Made by a program: the position numbers and the translations under genes
Notes under the pieces: generated by a model
The model's input: the letters and a program-made list of their open reading frames with translations, nothing else
The model's database searches: none
What the model was told of the DNA's origin: nothing
NCBI GenBank assembly: GCA_963815965.1
Contig: CAWFIT010000001.1
Coordinates: 682,001-746,000, forward strand
Reading direction: 5' to 3'
Source of the DNA: DASVFB01 sp963815965
GTDB lineage: Bacteria; Actinomycetota; Thermoleophilia; Gaiellales; Gaiellaceae
Length of the DNA stretch: 64,000 bases
In this document: positions 40,192 through 49,704 of the stretch, in pieces
How positions within the stretch are numbered: position 1 is the stretch's first letter
Layout: every line of letters begins with the position of its first letter

Positions 40192-40905
40192 CTAGTCGAT
40201 CCCGAAGACGACACGGACGCTCGCCGTGATCTCGGCGGTGCCCGGCTCGATCGGCGTGCTGACCGCCAGCGCGCTCGTCGCGCCGCCGAAGTCGACCGGC
40301 CCGGGCGTCGCGGGGCTCTCGCTCAACGACTGCACGTCGCCGAGCGAGACGTCGGCCGCTCGCGCCAGCGCAGCTGCCTTCTCCCGCGCGTTCGCGACGG
40401 CCTTCTCGAGCGCGTCGCGGTAGAGCTTGTCCTGATCGTCGCGCGCGAGCGACGGGCCGCTGACGTTGTTGGCGCCTGCTGCGACCGCAGCGTCGATCAC
40501 GTCGCCGACGTCGGAGAGGCCGCGCACGAGCGCGGACACCGAGTTCGAGGCGTTGTAGCCCGTGATCTTCTGGCCGTCGCCGTCGTAGCGCGGGTTGACG
40601 GACACGAACTCGGTCTGCAGGTCCTTCGATGCGATCCCGGCGTCCTTCAGCGCCGCGATCACCTTTGCCATCGCCTTCGCGTTGGCGTCCATCGCCTCCG
40701 AGGCGGTCGCTCCGTCGGTCGTGACGCCCGCGGACAGCCTCGCGCTGTCCGGCGTCGTCGTCACCGAGCCGGTGCCGACGACGCTCAACGTGCCCGCCGG
40801 AGGGTCGGTGCTGTCGGCGTGGATCATGCGCGGCGCTCCGACGCCTGCGATTGCCGACGCCGCGAGCACGAGAGCGCTGATCCAGACGATGTTGCGGGCC
40901 TTCAT
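40192..40905 (-). CDS. SIMPL-domain (DUF541) exported protein
   Basis: A 237-residue protein with an N-terminal signal or anchor (MKARNIVWISALVLAASAIAGVGAP). The SIMPL domain follows: LSVVGTGSVTTTPDSARLSAGVTTDGATASEAMDANAKAMAKVIAALKDAGI, LQTEFVSVNPRY, and the C-terminal ITASVRVVFGI strand. The bacterial family (OMP26/YggE-like) is periplasmic or surface-exposed and linked to stress, without a defined activity. It is 45 bases downstream of the HNH gene in the same direction. Confidence 0.88.
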   Translation of the reverse strand: MKARNIVWISALVLAASAIAGVGAPRMIHADSTDPPAGTLSVVGTGSVTTTPDSARLSAGVTTDGATASEAMDANAKAMAKVIAALKDAGIASKDLQTEFVSVNPRYDGDGQKITGYNASNSVSALVRGLSDVGDVIDAAVAAGANNVSGPSLARDDQDKLYRDALEKAVANAREKAAALARAADVSLGDVQSLSESPATPGPVDFGGATSALAVSTPIEPGTAEITASVRVVFGID

Positions 40906-40950
40906 CGACGCTTGTACGGCGCCGACGGCGATTACGTCACAGGCGGCCGA

Positions 40951-41469
40951 TCAGGCTGCTGTCGCGCTGCCGAGCGGGCCTTCGCCCAGGTACGGGGCCC
41001 ACGTGCGCGGGATCTTCGGGGCAGCGATCCGGATGAAGAGCGAGGGGGACGGCGGCGTCGGATGCACCCGCATCGTCAGCCCGACCTCCTCGACGAGCCT
41101 GTCGCCCTTGCGCAGGTTGCAGGGCGCGCAGGAGGTCACGACATTCTCCCAGACTGAGTCACCGCCTCGGCTTCGCGGCACAACGTGATCGAGCGTGAGC
41201 CGCCCGGCGGAGCCGCAGTAGACGCAGCGCCAGCCGTCCCGCGCGAAGAGCGCCCGCCGCGAGATCTTCCGCTTCACCGTCCGGGGAACACGCACGTAAT
41301 GCACGAGCCGGATCACGTTCGGCCAGACGAACGTCGAGCTGGCCGAGCGGAGCGGCCGGTCGAGCGACTCGATCACCTCGGCCTTGCCCTTGAACACGAG
41401 GACGTGCGCACGCTTGACCGTGCACACGTTCAGGGGCTCATAGCTGGCATTGAGGACGAGAACCTGCAC
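40951..41469 (-). CDS. HNH endonuclease-type protein
   Basis: A 172-residue protein starting from GTG (MQVLVLNASYEPLNVCTVKRA), a start typical of a large actinobacterial/cyanobacterial HNH family. The zinc and HNH residues are present: CVYCGSAGRLTLDHVVPRSRGGDSVWENVVTSCAPCNLRKGD. The C-terminal tail HPTPPSPSLF also recurs in the family. The biological role is unknown, and no restriction or phage genes are nearby. A promoter with TACATT lies close to the start, so the transcript is nearly leaderless. Confidence 0.9.
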   Translation of the reverse strand: MQVLVLNASYEPLNVCTVKRAHVLVFKGKAEVIESLDRPLRSASSTFVWPNVIRLVHYVRVPRTVKRKISRRALFARDGWRCVYCGSAGRLTLDHVVPRSRGGDSVWENVVTSCAPCNLRKGDRLVEEVGLTMRVHPTPPSPSLFIRIAAPKIPRTWAPYLGEGPLGSATAA

Positions 41470-41478
41470 CGCTTTGAA

Positions 41479-41507
41479 AATGTACCTTCTGCGATAGTCG
41501 TTGACAG
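41479..41507 (-). promoter_or_regulatory. Promoter candidate of the HNH gene
   Basis: Read on the minus strand, CTGTCA (41507-41502) and TACATT (41484-41479) are spaced by 17 bases. The -10 box is 9 bases before the GTG start, so the 5' end would be within a few bases of the start codon. No Shine-Dalgarno is present, consistent with leaderless translation. Confidence 0.5.
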
Positions 41508-41514
41508 GCGCGCG

Positions 41515-41991
41515 TCAACGCGCCATTGCCCGCTCGACCGCCTCGCGCTCCTCGGGTGAAAGCGCAACAGGCGCACGTCCCTGGTCGAGCTCCTTGACGT
41601 AGATCCGCGCGTAGTCGCGACCCTGGATCGCAGAAACCACGACACCGGTTCGCGACGAGTCGAGCATGGCGAGCGACGCCGATTGGTGCCCGCCGGCGTC
41701 CGAGAGCGCGTCGTAGCGAACGATCGACGTCCTTGCAATCGTTCCGTCGACGCGCCGGTCGACACGCGACAGCCCGGCCGCGACCTCGTCGACCGTGCGC
41801 AACACGTCGTCGATCCGCGCCTGCAGCGAGACCGCGAAGTCGACGATGTCCTGCTTGCGCCCGCCCAGCAACACGCGCTGCGCGACGCGCGCGCGCCGCA
41901 GCAGCACAAGCGTCCAGATCCACGCGATCAACCCGATCGCCGCCAGGGCCGCAGCAGCGATCGCGATCCACCCTGCTGTGGAAGCGCTCAC
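41515..41991 (-). CDS. DUF4446 family membrane-anchored protein
   Basis: A 158-residue protein with one N-terminal membrane helix (AGWIAIAAAALAAIGLIAWIWTLVLL). A coiled region (DIVDFAVSLQARIDDVLRTVDEVAAGLSRVDRRVDGTI) follows, then the DUF4446 core YDALSDAGGHQSASLAMLDSSRTGVVVSAIQGRDYARIYVKELDQG and a terminal LSPEEREAVERAM. The family is widespread in Firmicutes and Actinobacteria with unknown function. It is 31 bases downstream of the anchored-protein gene in the same orientation. Confidence 0.9.
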   Translation of the reverse strand: MSASTAGWIAIAAAALAAIGLIAWIWTLVLLRRARVAQRVLLGGRKQDIVDFAVSLQARIDDVLRTVDEVAAGLSRVDRRVDGTIARTSIVRYDALSDAGGHQSASLAMLDSSRTGVVVSAIQGRDYARIYVKELDQGRAPVALSPEEREAVERAMAR

Positions 41992-42022
41992 CGGTCCATC
42001 CTAAGCGCCGCGGCCGGGCTGC

Positions 42023-43178
42023 TTACGAGAGGCTGAAGATCACCGGATATTGGTAGGTGTTGTTATCGATCCGCGCCTCATCCTTCACGGGCGTCACGTC
42101 GACCTTGAGGGTCACGCGCGAGCCGAACACGCCGGTCACGTCGATGTTCTTGAAGGTGACCTTCACGATCTCGCCCGGGTTGATCACGTCGATCGTCTGA
42201 GTCTGCTTGATCGGCGTTCCCTGCTTCTGGATCGTCAGAGTCACCGGGATCTTGCTCTCGAGGTTGTCGCCGGTGTTCTTGACCGCGACCTCGAACGCGA
42301 GGTTGGTCGACGCGATCACCTTGTTGTCAGCCACGCGCGAGAGCACGAGGCCCTGCGGCTGTGCGGTGACCGACTCGATGCCCGTGCCGTGCAGTCCTGC
42401 CGCCCGTGCCGCCGGTCGCCGCGCCCTTGATCCGCTTGAAGATCTCGGCGAACGTCGCTGCGCTCACGATGTCGATGTTGCCGACGGTGTGCGACTGCGG
42501 CACGACCACGCCGTGGATGCCTTGCTGGTTGAGAATCAGCACCGCCGGCGTCTGGAAGAGGTCGTCCCACACGACGTCGCTTGCGACCAACCGCTTCGCC
42601 TGTTCGGCGAGCACGGTTCCTGCGCGGGCGGAGTCCTTGAGCTTCGCTGTCGACTTGAACGCGTCCGCGAGCCCTCGCAGCCCGCTGACACGGAGCTGCA
42701 GCGCCTCGATCAGCTGCCGGTTCGCTTCGCGCAGGTGGCCCGGCGGATTTAGCGCCTCGGCGCGCGCGACGTTCTGCTGCTCCTGCTGCGCAAGCCCGTT
42801 CAGCTTCGTCTCGAGCTCCTTTTCCTTGATCCCCGGCGTGACGAGGTTGCTGTTCAGCGTCCGGCCGATCTGGGTCGACGACTTCGCGATCGACGAGACG
42901 TCATCCATGTAGTTGCTGTACGCGTTGGCCTTGGCGTCGTTCTGGCAGCCCTGGATCCAGAAGACCAGCAGGACGACGACGACGATCGCGGCCGCGATCA
43001 GGCCGACGAGCCGCAGGATCGGCGTCAGGCCGGTCGGCGGGCCTGCAGGCCCGCGAGGCCGCCTGGGCCCGCGTTTAGGCCCCGGCTGGTCCCGCACCGG
43101 CCGACGGCGTTGCGTGACGGTTTCTTCGTCCGGCTCGTCGAAGAAGTCGAACTCGAAGTCGTCTTCACGAGTGCTCAA
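42023..43178 (-). pseudogene. Membrane-anchored protein with C-terminal Ig-like domain, broken by one +1 frameshift
   Basis: The corrected product is 384 residues. It has an acidic N-terminus (DDFEFDFFDEPDEE), an Arg/Pro-rich linker, one helix (VGLIAAAIVVVVLLVFWIQGC) and then a long helical extracellular region (QEQQNVARAEALNPPGHLREANRQLIEAL). A C-terminal CARDB-like beta domain follows (NLAFEVAVKNTGDNLESKIPVTL, NPGEIVKVTFKNIDV). The extra base is near 42396, between GGTGGR and LHGTGIESV. The acidic cytoplasmic head and the position beside kinase genes might fit a growth-operon partner, but the function is unknown. Confidence 0.75.
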
Positions 43179-43248
43179 CAGGCGGACTGTATCCAGTCGA
43201 TCGGATCGGAAAGGAGTCTGACCGGCTGCGGCATAAGAGTTTCGGACG

Positions 43249-44709
43249 GTGTCGGAAGTTCTCGCCCTTCGTCCTGAGCCGAATCTCCTCCTCGGCCGTT
43301 ACCGCCCGATCCGGCCGCTGGGGAGCGGAGGCTCGGGCTCCGTGTGGCTCGCGCAGGACGAGCGAACCGCCCGCGAGGTGGCGGTCAAGGTCGTGCCGCG
43401 CGAAGGCAAGTCCGGCGAGCGCGCCCGGCGCGAGGCGCAGGCGATGGCCAAGCTCGATCATCCTCGCTGCCTGCGCGCGTTCGCGTGCGGCCGCGACGCC
43501 GAGAACGTCTACATCGTCTACGCGTACGTCCCAGGGCGAACGTTCCGCGAGTGCCTCCGTGCGGGGAGCGCGACCGACGCAGATGCGATCGAGGTCGCCG
43601 CGCAGGTGCTCGACGGGCTCGCGCACGCGCACGAGTCCGGCATCGTCCACCGCGACGTGAAGCCGGCGAACGTCCTGCTCGCGGACGAAGGGGACGGGAT
43701 CTCGGTGCGCATCCTCGACTTCGGTCTCGCCCGTTTCGCGGACGGCGAGACGCTGACCGCCGCCGGCGACGTGCCCGGCACGCTCGCGTACATCGCGCCG
43801 GAGCGGCTGCACGGAGAGCCCGCCGGAGCGGCGGGCGACGTGTGGTCGGTCGGCGTGCTGCTCTACGAGGCGCTCGCCGGCCGTCATCCGTTCTGGCGCT
43901 CGTCTCTCGCCGAGACGGCCGACGCGATTGCGCAAGGGCCGCAGCCGCTTCGCACCGAGCGGCCGGACCTGCCAGACGCGCTGCTCTCGACAGTGGACCG
44001 CGCCCTCGCCCTCGACCCGGCGAAGCGACCGTCCGCGGCGAAGCTCGCACGGCTCCTGCGGCGCGCGCGCGGCGACCGCGACGGCACCGCATTAGTGAGC
44101 GCGCAGCAGGTCGAGCGGCAGGTGCTCGCTCCCGTGCTCGCGGGCGTCTACGCAGGCGTTGGTGCGTCGCTGCTTCCGTTCTACCCGGCGCACGCTGCCC
44201 CCGTGCTCGCCGTGCTGGCGGCGGTGCTGACGTTCTTCGCTCCGCGCTGGGGCGCAGCCTTCGCGCTCGCGCTGCCCATCTTCCCCCTCGGCAACGTCGC
44301 GCTCGCGCTCGCATTCCTCTACGGAGCCGTCGCGCTCGCCTGGTTCGTCCTGAGCGCTCGCGAGCCCGAGCGGACGCTGCTGCCGACGCTCGGGCCGCTG
44401 CTCGGGCCGCTCGCGCTCGGCCTCGTTCCCATCGTCTTCGTCAGGACGAGATCCGCGATCCTGCGTGCAGTCGGCGCCGCGACTGCGATCGTGCTGGCCG
44501 CCGTCGTCCACGGCGTGCGGGCCGGACCGATCGGGCTCGGCATCCCGGAGAGCCGAGATCCCGCGGCGGCGGCGAACGCGCTCGTGCACGCCGCACCACA
44601 CACGCTCGTCTACGTGCTCCCGGCGGTCGCCTTCGCCGCGCTTGTCCTCCCCTGGGTGGTGCGCCGAGCCCAGCAGTTGAGCCGCAGAGGTACGGAGGCC
44701 AGGACTTAG
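43249..44709 (+). CDS. Serine/threonine protein kinase with polytopic C-terminal membrane domain
   Basis: A 486-residue Hanks-type kinase. The kinase domain (about 17-280) has the P-loop PLGSGGSGSVW, Lys in AVKVV, the catalytic loop HRDVKPANVLLA, ILDFGLARF and GTLAYIAPERL. The C-terminal 200 residues contain about seven to eight hydrophobic helices without extracellular PASTA repeats, so it may sense membrane state. It starts from GTG, divergent from the anchored-protein gene, just upstream of the fhaA operon, where pknA would be expected in mycobacteria. Confidence 0.9.
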   Translation: MSEVLALRPEPNLLLGRYRPIRPLGSGGSGSVWLAQDERTAREVAVKVVPREGKSGERARREAQAMAKLDHPRCLRAFACGRDAENVYIVYAYVPGRTFRECLRAGSATDADAIEVAAQVLDGLAHAHESGIVHRDVKPANVLLADEGDGISVRILDFGLARFADGETLTAAGDVPGTLAYIAPERLHGEPAGAAGDVWSVGVLLYEALAGRHPFWRSSLAETADAIAQGPQPLRTERPDLPDALLSTVDRALALDPAKRPSAAKLARLLRRARGDRDGTALVSAQQVERQVLAPVLAGVYAGVGASLLPFYPAHAAPVLAVLAAVLTFFAPRWGAAFALALPIFPLGNVALALAFLYGAVALAWFVLSAREPERTLLPTLGPLLGPLALGLVPIVFVRTRSAILRAVGAATAIVLAAVVHGVRAGPIGLGIPESRDPAAAANALVHAAPHTLVYVLPAVAFAALVLPWVVRRAQQLSRRGTEART

Positions 44710-44784
44710 CGGCTCCCGCGCAATGAGCGATTGTGTCGTCCGGGCGCAGCTCGGATCGACGAACGGCATTATGCGAGAGCCGCT

Positions 44785-44806
44785 TACACTGGCTGACGCG
44801 GGGAAG
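44785..44806 (+). promoter_or_regulatory. -10 box and ribosome-binding site of the fhaA operon
   Basis: TACACT (44785-44790) is a good -10 hexamer. GGGGAAG (44800-44806) is the only Shine-Dalgarno-like sequence before fhaA. No convincing -35 box lies 17 bases upstream. Position between the kinase gene and fhaA indicates the operon can be transcribed independently of the kinase. Confidence 0.4.
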
Positions 44807-44820
44807 TGACCCGCGCCGTG

Positions 44821-45573
44821 ATGCTGCGCCAAATCGAGCACAAGATCGAGTCGCTCTTCGAGGGCATTTTCGGACGCGCGTTCCGTACGCACGTCCAGCC
44901 CGTCGAGCTCGCGCGCAAGCTTGCGAAGGAGATGGACGACGGGAAGACCGTGTCCGTGTCGAAGGTCTACGTGCCCAACGAGTACTCGGTGTTCCTCTCC
45001 CCGGCCGACAGGGAGCAGTTCGACTCGTACGAGGAGTCGCTCGTCGACGAGCTCCAGCAGTATCTGGCCGAGCATTCGCGCCGCGAGCAGTACGCGCTGC
45101 TTTCGGAGCCCCGGGTCATCTTCAACAGCGACGCCGACCTCACGGTCGGCGAGTTCGGCATCGCGACGCGCATGGTGCAGCAGCGAGGCGGCCCGCAGGT
45201 GCCCGCCCGCGAGCCGAGCGCGACGATGATCTACCGGCCGTCTCAGCCGCCGACCGAAGCTGCGTCCGCGCAGGAGCTCGGCGTGGAACGCGAAGTCGTG
45301 TCGCTCACCGCCGACGGGCGCAAGTTCGAGATCACGAAGCAGCGCACGGTGATCGGCCGATCACGTGAGTGCGAAGTCCAGATCGAGGATCCGAGCGCGT
45401 CGCGACGCCATGCGGAGGTGCGGCAGGAGGGAACGGCCTACTGGATCGTCGACCTCGACTCGACGAATGGCCTGGAGGTGAACGGGCTTCGCGTCAAACG
45501 CGCGAAGCTCGGCCACGGCGACAAGATCACGATCGGTTCGACCGACATCGTGTTCCGCCGTGACCTTTCGTGA
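44821..45573 (+). CDS. fhaA: FhaA-type protein: DUF3662 plus FHA domain
   Basis: A 250-residue cytoplasmic protein. DUF3662 occupies the N-terminal half (RQIEHKIESLFEGIFGRAFRTHVQPVELARKLAKEMDDGK). The C-terminal FHA domain has VIGRSRECEVQIEDPSASRRHAEV and DLDSTNGLEVNGLRV, which bind phospho-threonine. In mycobacteria FhaA docks to phosphorylated membrane partners in cell-wall synthesis. GTG at 44806 or 44818 are alternative starts; ATG 44821 fits the RBS spacing tolerably. The stop overlaps fhaB (TGATG). Confidence 0.92.
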   Translation: MLRQIEHKIESLFEGIFGRAFRTHVQPVELARKLAKEMDDGKTVSVSKVYVPNEYSVFLSPADREQFDSYEESLVDELQQYLAEHSRREQYALLSEPRVIFNSDADLTVGEFGIATRMVQQRGGPQVPAREPSATMIYRPSQPPTEAASAQELGVEREVVSLTADGRKFEITKQRTVIGRSRECEVQIEDPSASRRHAEVRQEGTAYWIVDLDSTNGLEVNGLRVKRAKLGHGDKITIGSTDIVFRRDLS

Positions 45574-46058
45574 TGCTCGCGTCCGTCGAGGTCCAGACCG
45601 TCCTGCTCGTCCTGAAGATCTGTTTCCTCGTGCTGCTCTACCTCTTCATCTGGCGGATTGTCCGCAGCGCAGCGCGCGAGGTGCGCATGCCGCAGGAGAG
45701 CTTCATCATGGGGCCGTCGCAGGCGGCAGCCCTTGGTCTCGGCAAGCAGGCGGCCTCTGCGTCGGGGATGCTCGTCACACTCGCGAGCACCGCGATCGAG
45801 GAGGGCTCGCGCTTCGAGCTCAACGCGAAGACGCTCACGATCGGCCGCGGCGCGCCGAACGATATCCGGCTGGACGACGACGAGTTCGCGTCCGCGCATC
45901 ACGCGCGCGTCGAGCCGCGTCGCGACGGCGTCTGGGTCGAGGACATCGGCTCGACGAACGGCACGTACGTGAACGGCACGCGCCTCGGCCGGCCGCAGAA
46001 GCTCGCGCCGGGCGACGTCGTGACCATCGGCGAAACAGCCTTGAGGTACGAGAGATGA
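45573..46058 (+). CDS. fhaB: FhaB-type membrane-anchored FHA protein
   Basis: A protein of about 161 residues with one N-terminal helix (TVLLVLKICFLVLLYLFIWRIV), so the FHA domain faces the cytoplasm at the membrane. FHA core residues are present: IGRGAPNDIRLDDDEFASAHHARVEPRRDG and DIGSTNGTYVNGTRLG. In actinobacteria FhaB (FipA partner) links kinase signals to division and PBPs. GTG 45570 is an alternative start three bases upstream. It overlaps pstP (ATGA). Confidence 0.92.
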   Translation: MLASVEVQTVLLVLKICFLVLLYLFIWRIVRSAAREVRMPQESFIMGPSQAAALGLGKQAASASGMLVTLASTAIEEGSRFELNAKTLTIGRGAPNDIRLDDDEFASAHHARVEPRRDGVWVEDIGSTNGTYVNGTRLGRPQKLAPGDVVTIGETALRYER

Positions 46059-46933
46059 GGGTCGGCAGGTCGACCGTCGCGACCCACACAGGGCGCAAGC
46101 GGCGTCATAACGAAGACGCCTACGTGTTGCAGCCGCCTCTGTTCGCGATCGCGGACGGGATGGGCGGCGCGCGCGCAGGCGAGGTCGCGTCGAGCCTCGC
46201 GGCCGCCGCGCTCCAGTCGGGCGAGGTCGACGGCAACGGCAAGGAGCGCGTCACGGCCCTCATTCAGGCGGCGAACCGGAGCGTCTACGAGCGTTCGAGC
46301 CGGGACGCCGAGGTCGCAGGTATGGGCACCACGATGACGGTCGCGCTCGTCGAGGACGCGACCGTGACGCTCGGGCACGTGGGCGACTCGCGCGCATACG
46401 TCCTCCGCGACGGCGAGCTCGAGCAGCTGACCGACGACCACTCACTTGTCGCCGAGCTCGTGCGTGGGGGAAAGCTCTCGGCAGAGGAGGCCGAGCACCA
46501 TCCGCAGCGCTCCGTGATCACGCGAGCGCTCGGCACCGACCCGGACGTCGACGTGGACACGTTCACGGTCGAAGCCGAGGACGGCGACGTGTTCGTTCTC
46601 TGCTCCGACGGGCTGACCGACATGGTCGGCGACGACGAGATCGGCGAGGTGCTCGCCGGCTCGCGGGAGAACCTGAAGGAGGCAGCTGAGGAGCTCGTTC
46701 GCCGCGCGAACAAGGCGGGCGGCCAGGACAACATCACCGTGGTCGCCTTCGAGATGACGGACGAGCCGGACGAGCAGACGCTCGAGCGAACCGTCGAGCA
46801 GACACAGCCGATGCCGGCGGCGGAGGCGACGCCGGAGCCGGAGCGGCGCCGGATCTGGAGGTTCCTGCCCCTCCTGATCCTGCTTCTCGGGATCGCCGCC
46901 GCCGCGATCGCGCTCTGGGTCCTCGTCCGATGA
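46055..46933 (+). CDS. pstP: PP2C-family Ser/Thr phosphatase
   Basis: A 292-residue metal-dependent phosphatase that would reverse kinase phosphorylation in this operon. Metal-binding Asp motifs are NEDAY, ADGMGGARAGE, GHVGDSRAY, CSDGLTDMV and GGQDNITVV. A linker rich in Glu/Pro precedes a C-terminal helix (FLPLLILLLGIAAAAIALWVLV), but there is no sizeable extracellular part, unlike mycobacterial PstP. It overlaps fhaB and rodA by ATGA. Confidence 0.95.
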   Translation: MRVGRSTVATHTGRKRRHNEDAYVLQPPLFAIADGMGGARAGEVASSLAAAALQSGEVDGNGKERVTALIQAANRSVYERSSRDAEVAGMGTTMTVALVEDATVTLGHVGDSRAYVLRDGELEQLTDDHSLVAELVRGGKLSAEEAEHHPQRSVITRALGTDPDVDVDTFTVEAEDGDVFVLCSDGLTDMVGDDEIGEVLAGSRENLKEAAEELVRRANKAGGQDNITVVAFEMTDEPDEQTLERTVEQTQPMPAAEATPEPERRRIWRFLPLLILLLGIAAAAIALWVLVR

Positions 46934-48201
46934 GCGAACGTAACCGCGAGCTGCTCAACCTGTTCGTCGTCGGAATGCTGACGGCGCTCGGGTTCGCGTC
47001 TGTGTACATCGCGCGCCAGTCGGAGGTGTCGACGGGCTCGCTCTCGTACGCGGCGTTCTTCTTCGGTCTGTACCTGGTCGCGCACTTCGTCGCGCGTTAC
47101 GCCGTGCCGAACGCCGATCCGTACCTGCTGCCGATGGCCGCGCTGCTGACGGCGATCGGCGTCACCGAGATCTACCGGCTCAATCCCGACAACGCCTTCA
47201 AGCAGGGCCTCTGGATCGTGATCGCCGTCGGCGTGTTCGTCGCGACGCTGCTGGTGCTGCGGCGCGACTACCGCGTGCTCGAGTCGTACAAGTACCTCTT
47301 CGGCTTGGGCGCGCTCTTCCTGCTCGTCCTGCCGGCGCTACCGGGCATCGGCACGACCGTCAACGGAGCACGGCTCTGGGTCCGCGCAGGGCCGCTCCAG
47401 TTCCAGCCAGGCGAACTCGCGAAGCTCGCGCTGATCGTCTTCCTCGCCGGGTACCTCCGCGAGAAGCGCGAGGTGATCGCGCAGGGGCGCCTCAAGGATC
47501 TCGGCCCGCTGCTCGTGATCTGGGGCGGCGCGATGCTGGTCCTGATCGAGACGAATGACCTCGGCAGCGGCCTTCTCTACTTCGGGGTCTTCCTGGCGAT
47601 GCTGTACGTCGCCACCGCGCGATTCACGTATGTCCTCGCGGGGGCCGTGCTCTTCGTCGTCGGCTCCGCCGGCGTCTACAAGATCTCTGCGCACGTGCGC
47701 GACCGCGTCGACGTCTGGCTCGACGCGTTCAAATACGCGCACACGACGGGCTACCAGATCGTGCAGGCCCGCTACTCGATCGCCCATGGGGGCTTCGGCG
47801 GCACCGGGCTCGGACACGGCATCTTCACGCAGCCCGGCTCGTCGGACACGCTCATCCCCTACCTGAACACCGACTTCATCTTCGCCGCGCTCGCGCAGGA
47901 GCTCGGGCTCATCGGCGCTGCAGGGCTGTTGCTCGTCTACATGCTCTTCGTCGCGCGCGGCTTCCGCATCGCGCTACTCACCAACGACGGGTTCTCGAAG
48001 CTGCTCGCCGTCGGGTTGACGTTCGCGTTTGCGCTACAGGCGTTCATCATCGTCGGCGGGATCGTCGGGATCATCCCGCTGACCGGCATCACGATGCCGT
48101 TCGTCAGCTACGGCGGCTCCAGCGTGGTCGCGAACTTCGTCTTACTCGCGGGCCTGATGCTGATCTCGAACCGTGCCAACACGGAACGAGGTGAGGTATG
48201 A
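46930..48201 (+). CDS. rodA: SEDS-family peptidoglycan polymerase (FtsW/RodA)
   Basis: A 423-residue protein with about 10-12 membrane helices and SEDS signatures: GARLWVRAGPLQFQPGELAKLALIVFLAGYL, TNDLGSGLLYFGVFLAMLYVA (catalytic Asp region), YSIAHGGFGGTGLGHG and TGITMPFVSYGGSSVVANF. SEDS proteins polymerise lipid II with a partner class B PBP, encoded directly downstream. Operon context favours RodA over FtsW. The start overlaps pstP by ATGA. Confidence 0.94.
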   Translation: MSERNRELLNLFVVGMLTALGFASVYIARQSEVSTGSLSYAAFFFGLYLVAHFVARYAVPNADPYLLPMAALLTAIGVTEIYRLNPDNAFKQGLWIVIAVGVFVATLLVLRRDYRVLESYKYLFGLGALFLLVLPALPGIGTTVNGARLWVRAGPLQFQPGELAKLALIVFLAGYLREKREVIAQGRLKDLGPLLVIWGGAMLVLIETNDLGSGLLYFGVFLAMLYVATARFTYVLAGAVLFVVGSAGVYKISAHVRDRVDVWLDAFKYAHTTGYQIVQARYSIAHGGFGGTGLGHGIFTQPGSSDTLIPYLNTDFIFAALAQELGLIGAAGLLLVYMLFVARGFRIALLTNDGFSKLLAVGLTFAFALQAFIIVGGIVGIIPLTGITMPFVSYGGSSVVANFVLLAGLMLISNRANTERGEV

Positions 48202-49691
48202 ACCGCCAGATCACTCGCCTCGCCGTTGGCACGATCGTGCTGCTGAGCGCGCTCATCGTCGGCACGACGTACTGGCAGACGTTTGCGGTCGCCGGCCTCG
48301 CGGACAGGCAGGACAACGCGCTCGCAAGCGTTGCGCAATTCACCGTCGATCGCGGGAAGATCTACGCCGGGCACCGACGCGTAGTGCTCGCGACGAACGT
48401 GAGGAAGAAGGTGGCCGGCCAGACGTACTACTTCCGCAAGTACCCCAACGGCTACTTCGCCCCGCACGTCGTCGGCTACTCGACGCAGAGCCGTTCCCGC
48501 GCCGGGCTCGAGCGCTCGCAGAACGACTACCTCACAGGGGCCAACGGCGACATCACGAGCGTCACGAAGCACGAGCTCGACAAGCTCACAGGCGTCACCA
48601 TCAAGGGAAACGACATCGACCTCGCGCTGAACGTGCGTGCGCAGGAGACCGCAGTGCGGCAGCTTCGTGGCAAGTGTGGTGCCGCCGTCGTGATCCAGCC
48701 CCAGACCGGGCGGATCCTCGCGCTCGCTTCGAGCCCGACCTACAACCCGAACGCGGTCGAGAACAGCTTCTCCGCGATCACGCGGATCCGCACGGCGGCG
48801 TGCCCGTTCGCGGCGCCGCTGCTCAACCGTGCGACGCAGGGCCTCTATCCGCCTGGGTCTACGTTCAAGGTCGTGACGGCGTCAGCCGCGCTCGACAGCG
48901 GCGCGTTCAAGCCGACCTCGACGTTCTACGACCCCGGCTACTGCGAGGAGTACGGAAAGCGCGTCTCAAACGCGGGCAATCCCGAGAGCCCAGAGACGTT
49001 CGGCACCGTCACGCTCGCGCAGGGGCTGCAGCACTCCATCAACTCCGTGTTCTGCAACGTCGGCAAGAGGATCGGCGCCGGCAAGATCCTCGACTACGCC
49101 GAGCGCTTCGGCTTCTACAGGTCTCCCGACCTCGAGCTGCCCGCGGACGCGCAGAGCCCGAGCGGGCTCTACCGCAAGCACAAGCCGTACAAGCCGAAGC
49201 ACCCCGAGTTTCAGGTCGACCCCGGCCGGCTCGCCTTCGGCCAGGAGCGGCTGCTCGTCACGCCGCTGCAGATGGCGATGGTCGCCTCGACGGTCGCGAA
49301 CGGCGGCGTCCTCATGCAACCGCATCTCATCGACGACGTGCGCGCGCCAGACGGCTCGATCGTCCACCGCGTGCGCCCGCACAAGGTCCGCCGAGTGATC
49401 TCGCCGACGACCGCGAATCAGCTGACACAGATGATGGAGTCGGTCGTCACAGGCGGCACGGCGACGAACCTGCAGATCCCCGGCGTCCGGCTCGCCGGCA
49501 AGACCGGGACCGCCGAGACCAATGTGAACGGCAAGTACGACACGTGGTTCATCGCGTTCGCTCCCGCGGAAAAGCCGGAGGTGGCGGTGGCGGTCGCGCT
49601 CGAGAACCAGACGGGGTTCGGCGCCACGACCGCAGGACCGATCGCGAAGTCGCTTGTAGAGGCAATCTTGCGGCAGAAGTCGAATACCTAG
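48198..49691 (+). CDS. pbpA: Class B penicillin-binding protein (PbpA-type transpeptidase)
   Basis: A 497-residue protein anchored by one N-terminal helix (LAVGTIVLLSALIVGTTYW). The transpeptidase triads are PGSTFK (active Ser about 220), SINSVF (SxN) and AGKTGTAE (KTG). The N-terminal dimerisation part has DRGKIYAGHRRVVLATN. It cross-links peptidoglycan together with the neighbouring SEDS polymerase. It overlaps rodA by ATGA, and 13 bases separate it from pknB. Confidence 0.95.
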   Translation: MNRQITRLAVGTIVLLSALIVGTTYWQTFAVAGLADRQDNALASVAQFTVDRGKIYAGHRRVVLATNVRKKVAGQTYYFRKYPNGYFAPHVVGYSTQSRSRAGLERSQNDYLTGANGDITSVTKHELDKLTGVTIKGNDIDLALNVRAQETAVRQLRGKCGAAVVIQPQTGRILALASSPTYNPNAVENSFSAITRIRTAACPFAAPLLNRATQGLYPPGSTFKVVTASAALDSGAFKPTSTFYDPGYCEEYGKRVSNAGNPESPETFGTVTLAQGLQHSINSVFCNVGKRIGAGKILDYAERFGFYRSPDLELPADAQSPSGLYRKHKPYKPKHPEFQVDPGRLAFGQERLLVTPLQMAMVASTVANGGVLMQPHLIDDVRAPDGSIVHRVRPHKVRRVISPTTANQLTQMMESVVTGGTATNLQIPGVRLAGKTGTAETNVNGKYDTWFIAFAPAEKPEVAVAVALENQTGFGATTAGPIAKSLVEAILRQKSNT

Positions 49692-49704
49692 GGTTGACCT
49701 GCTG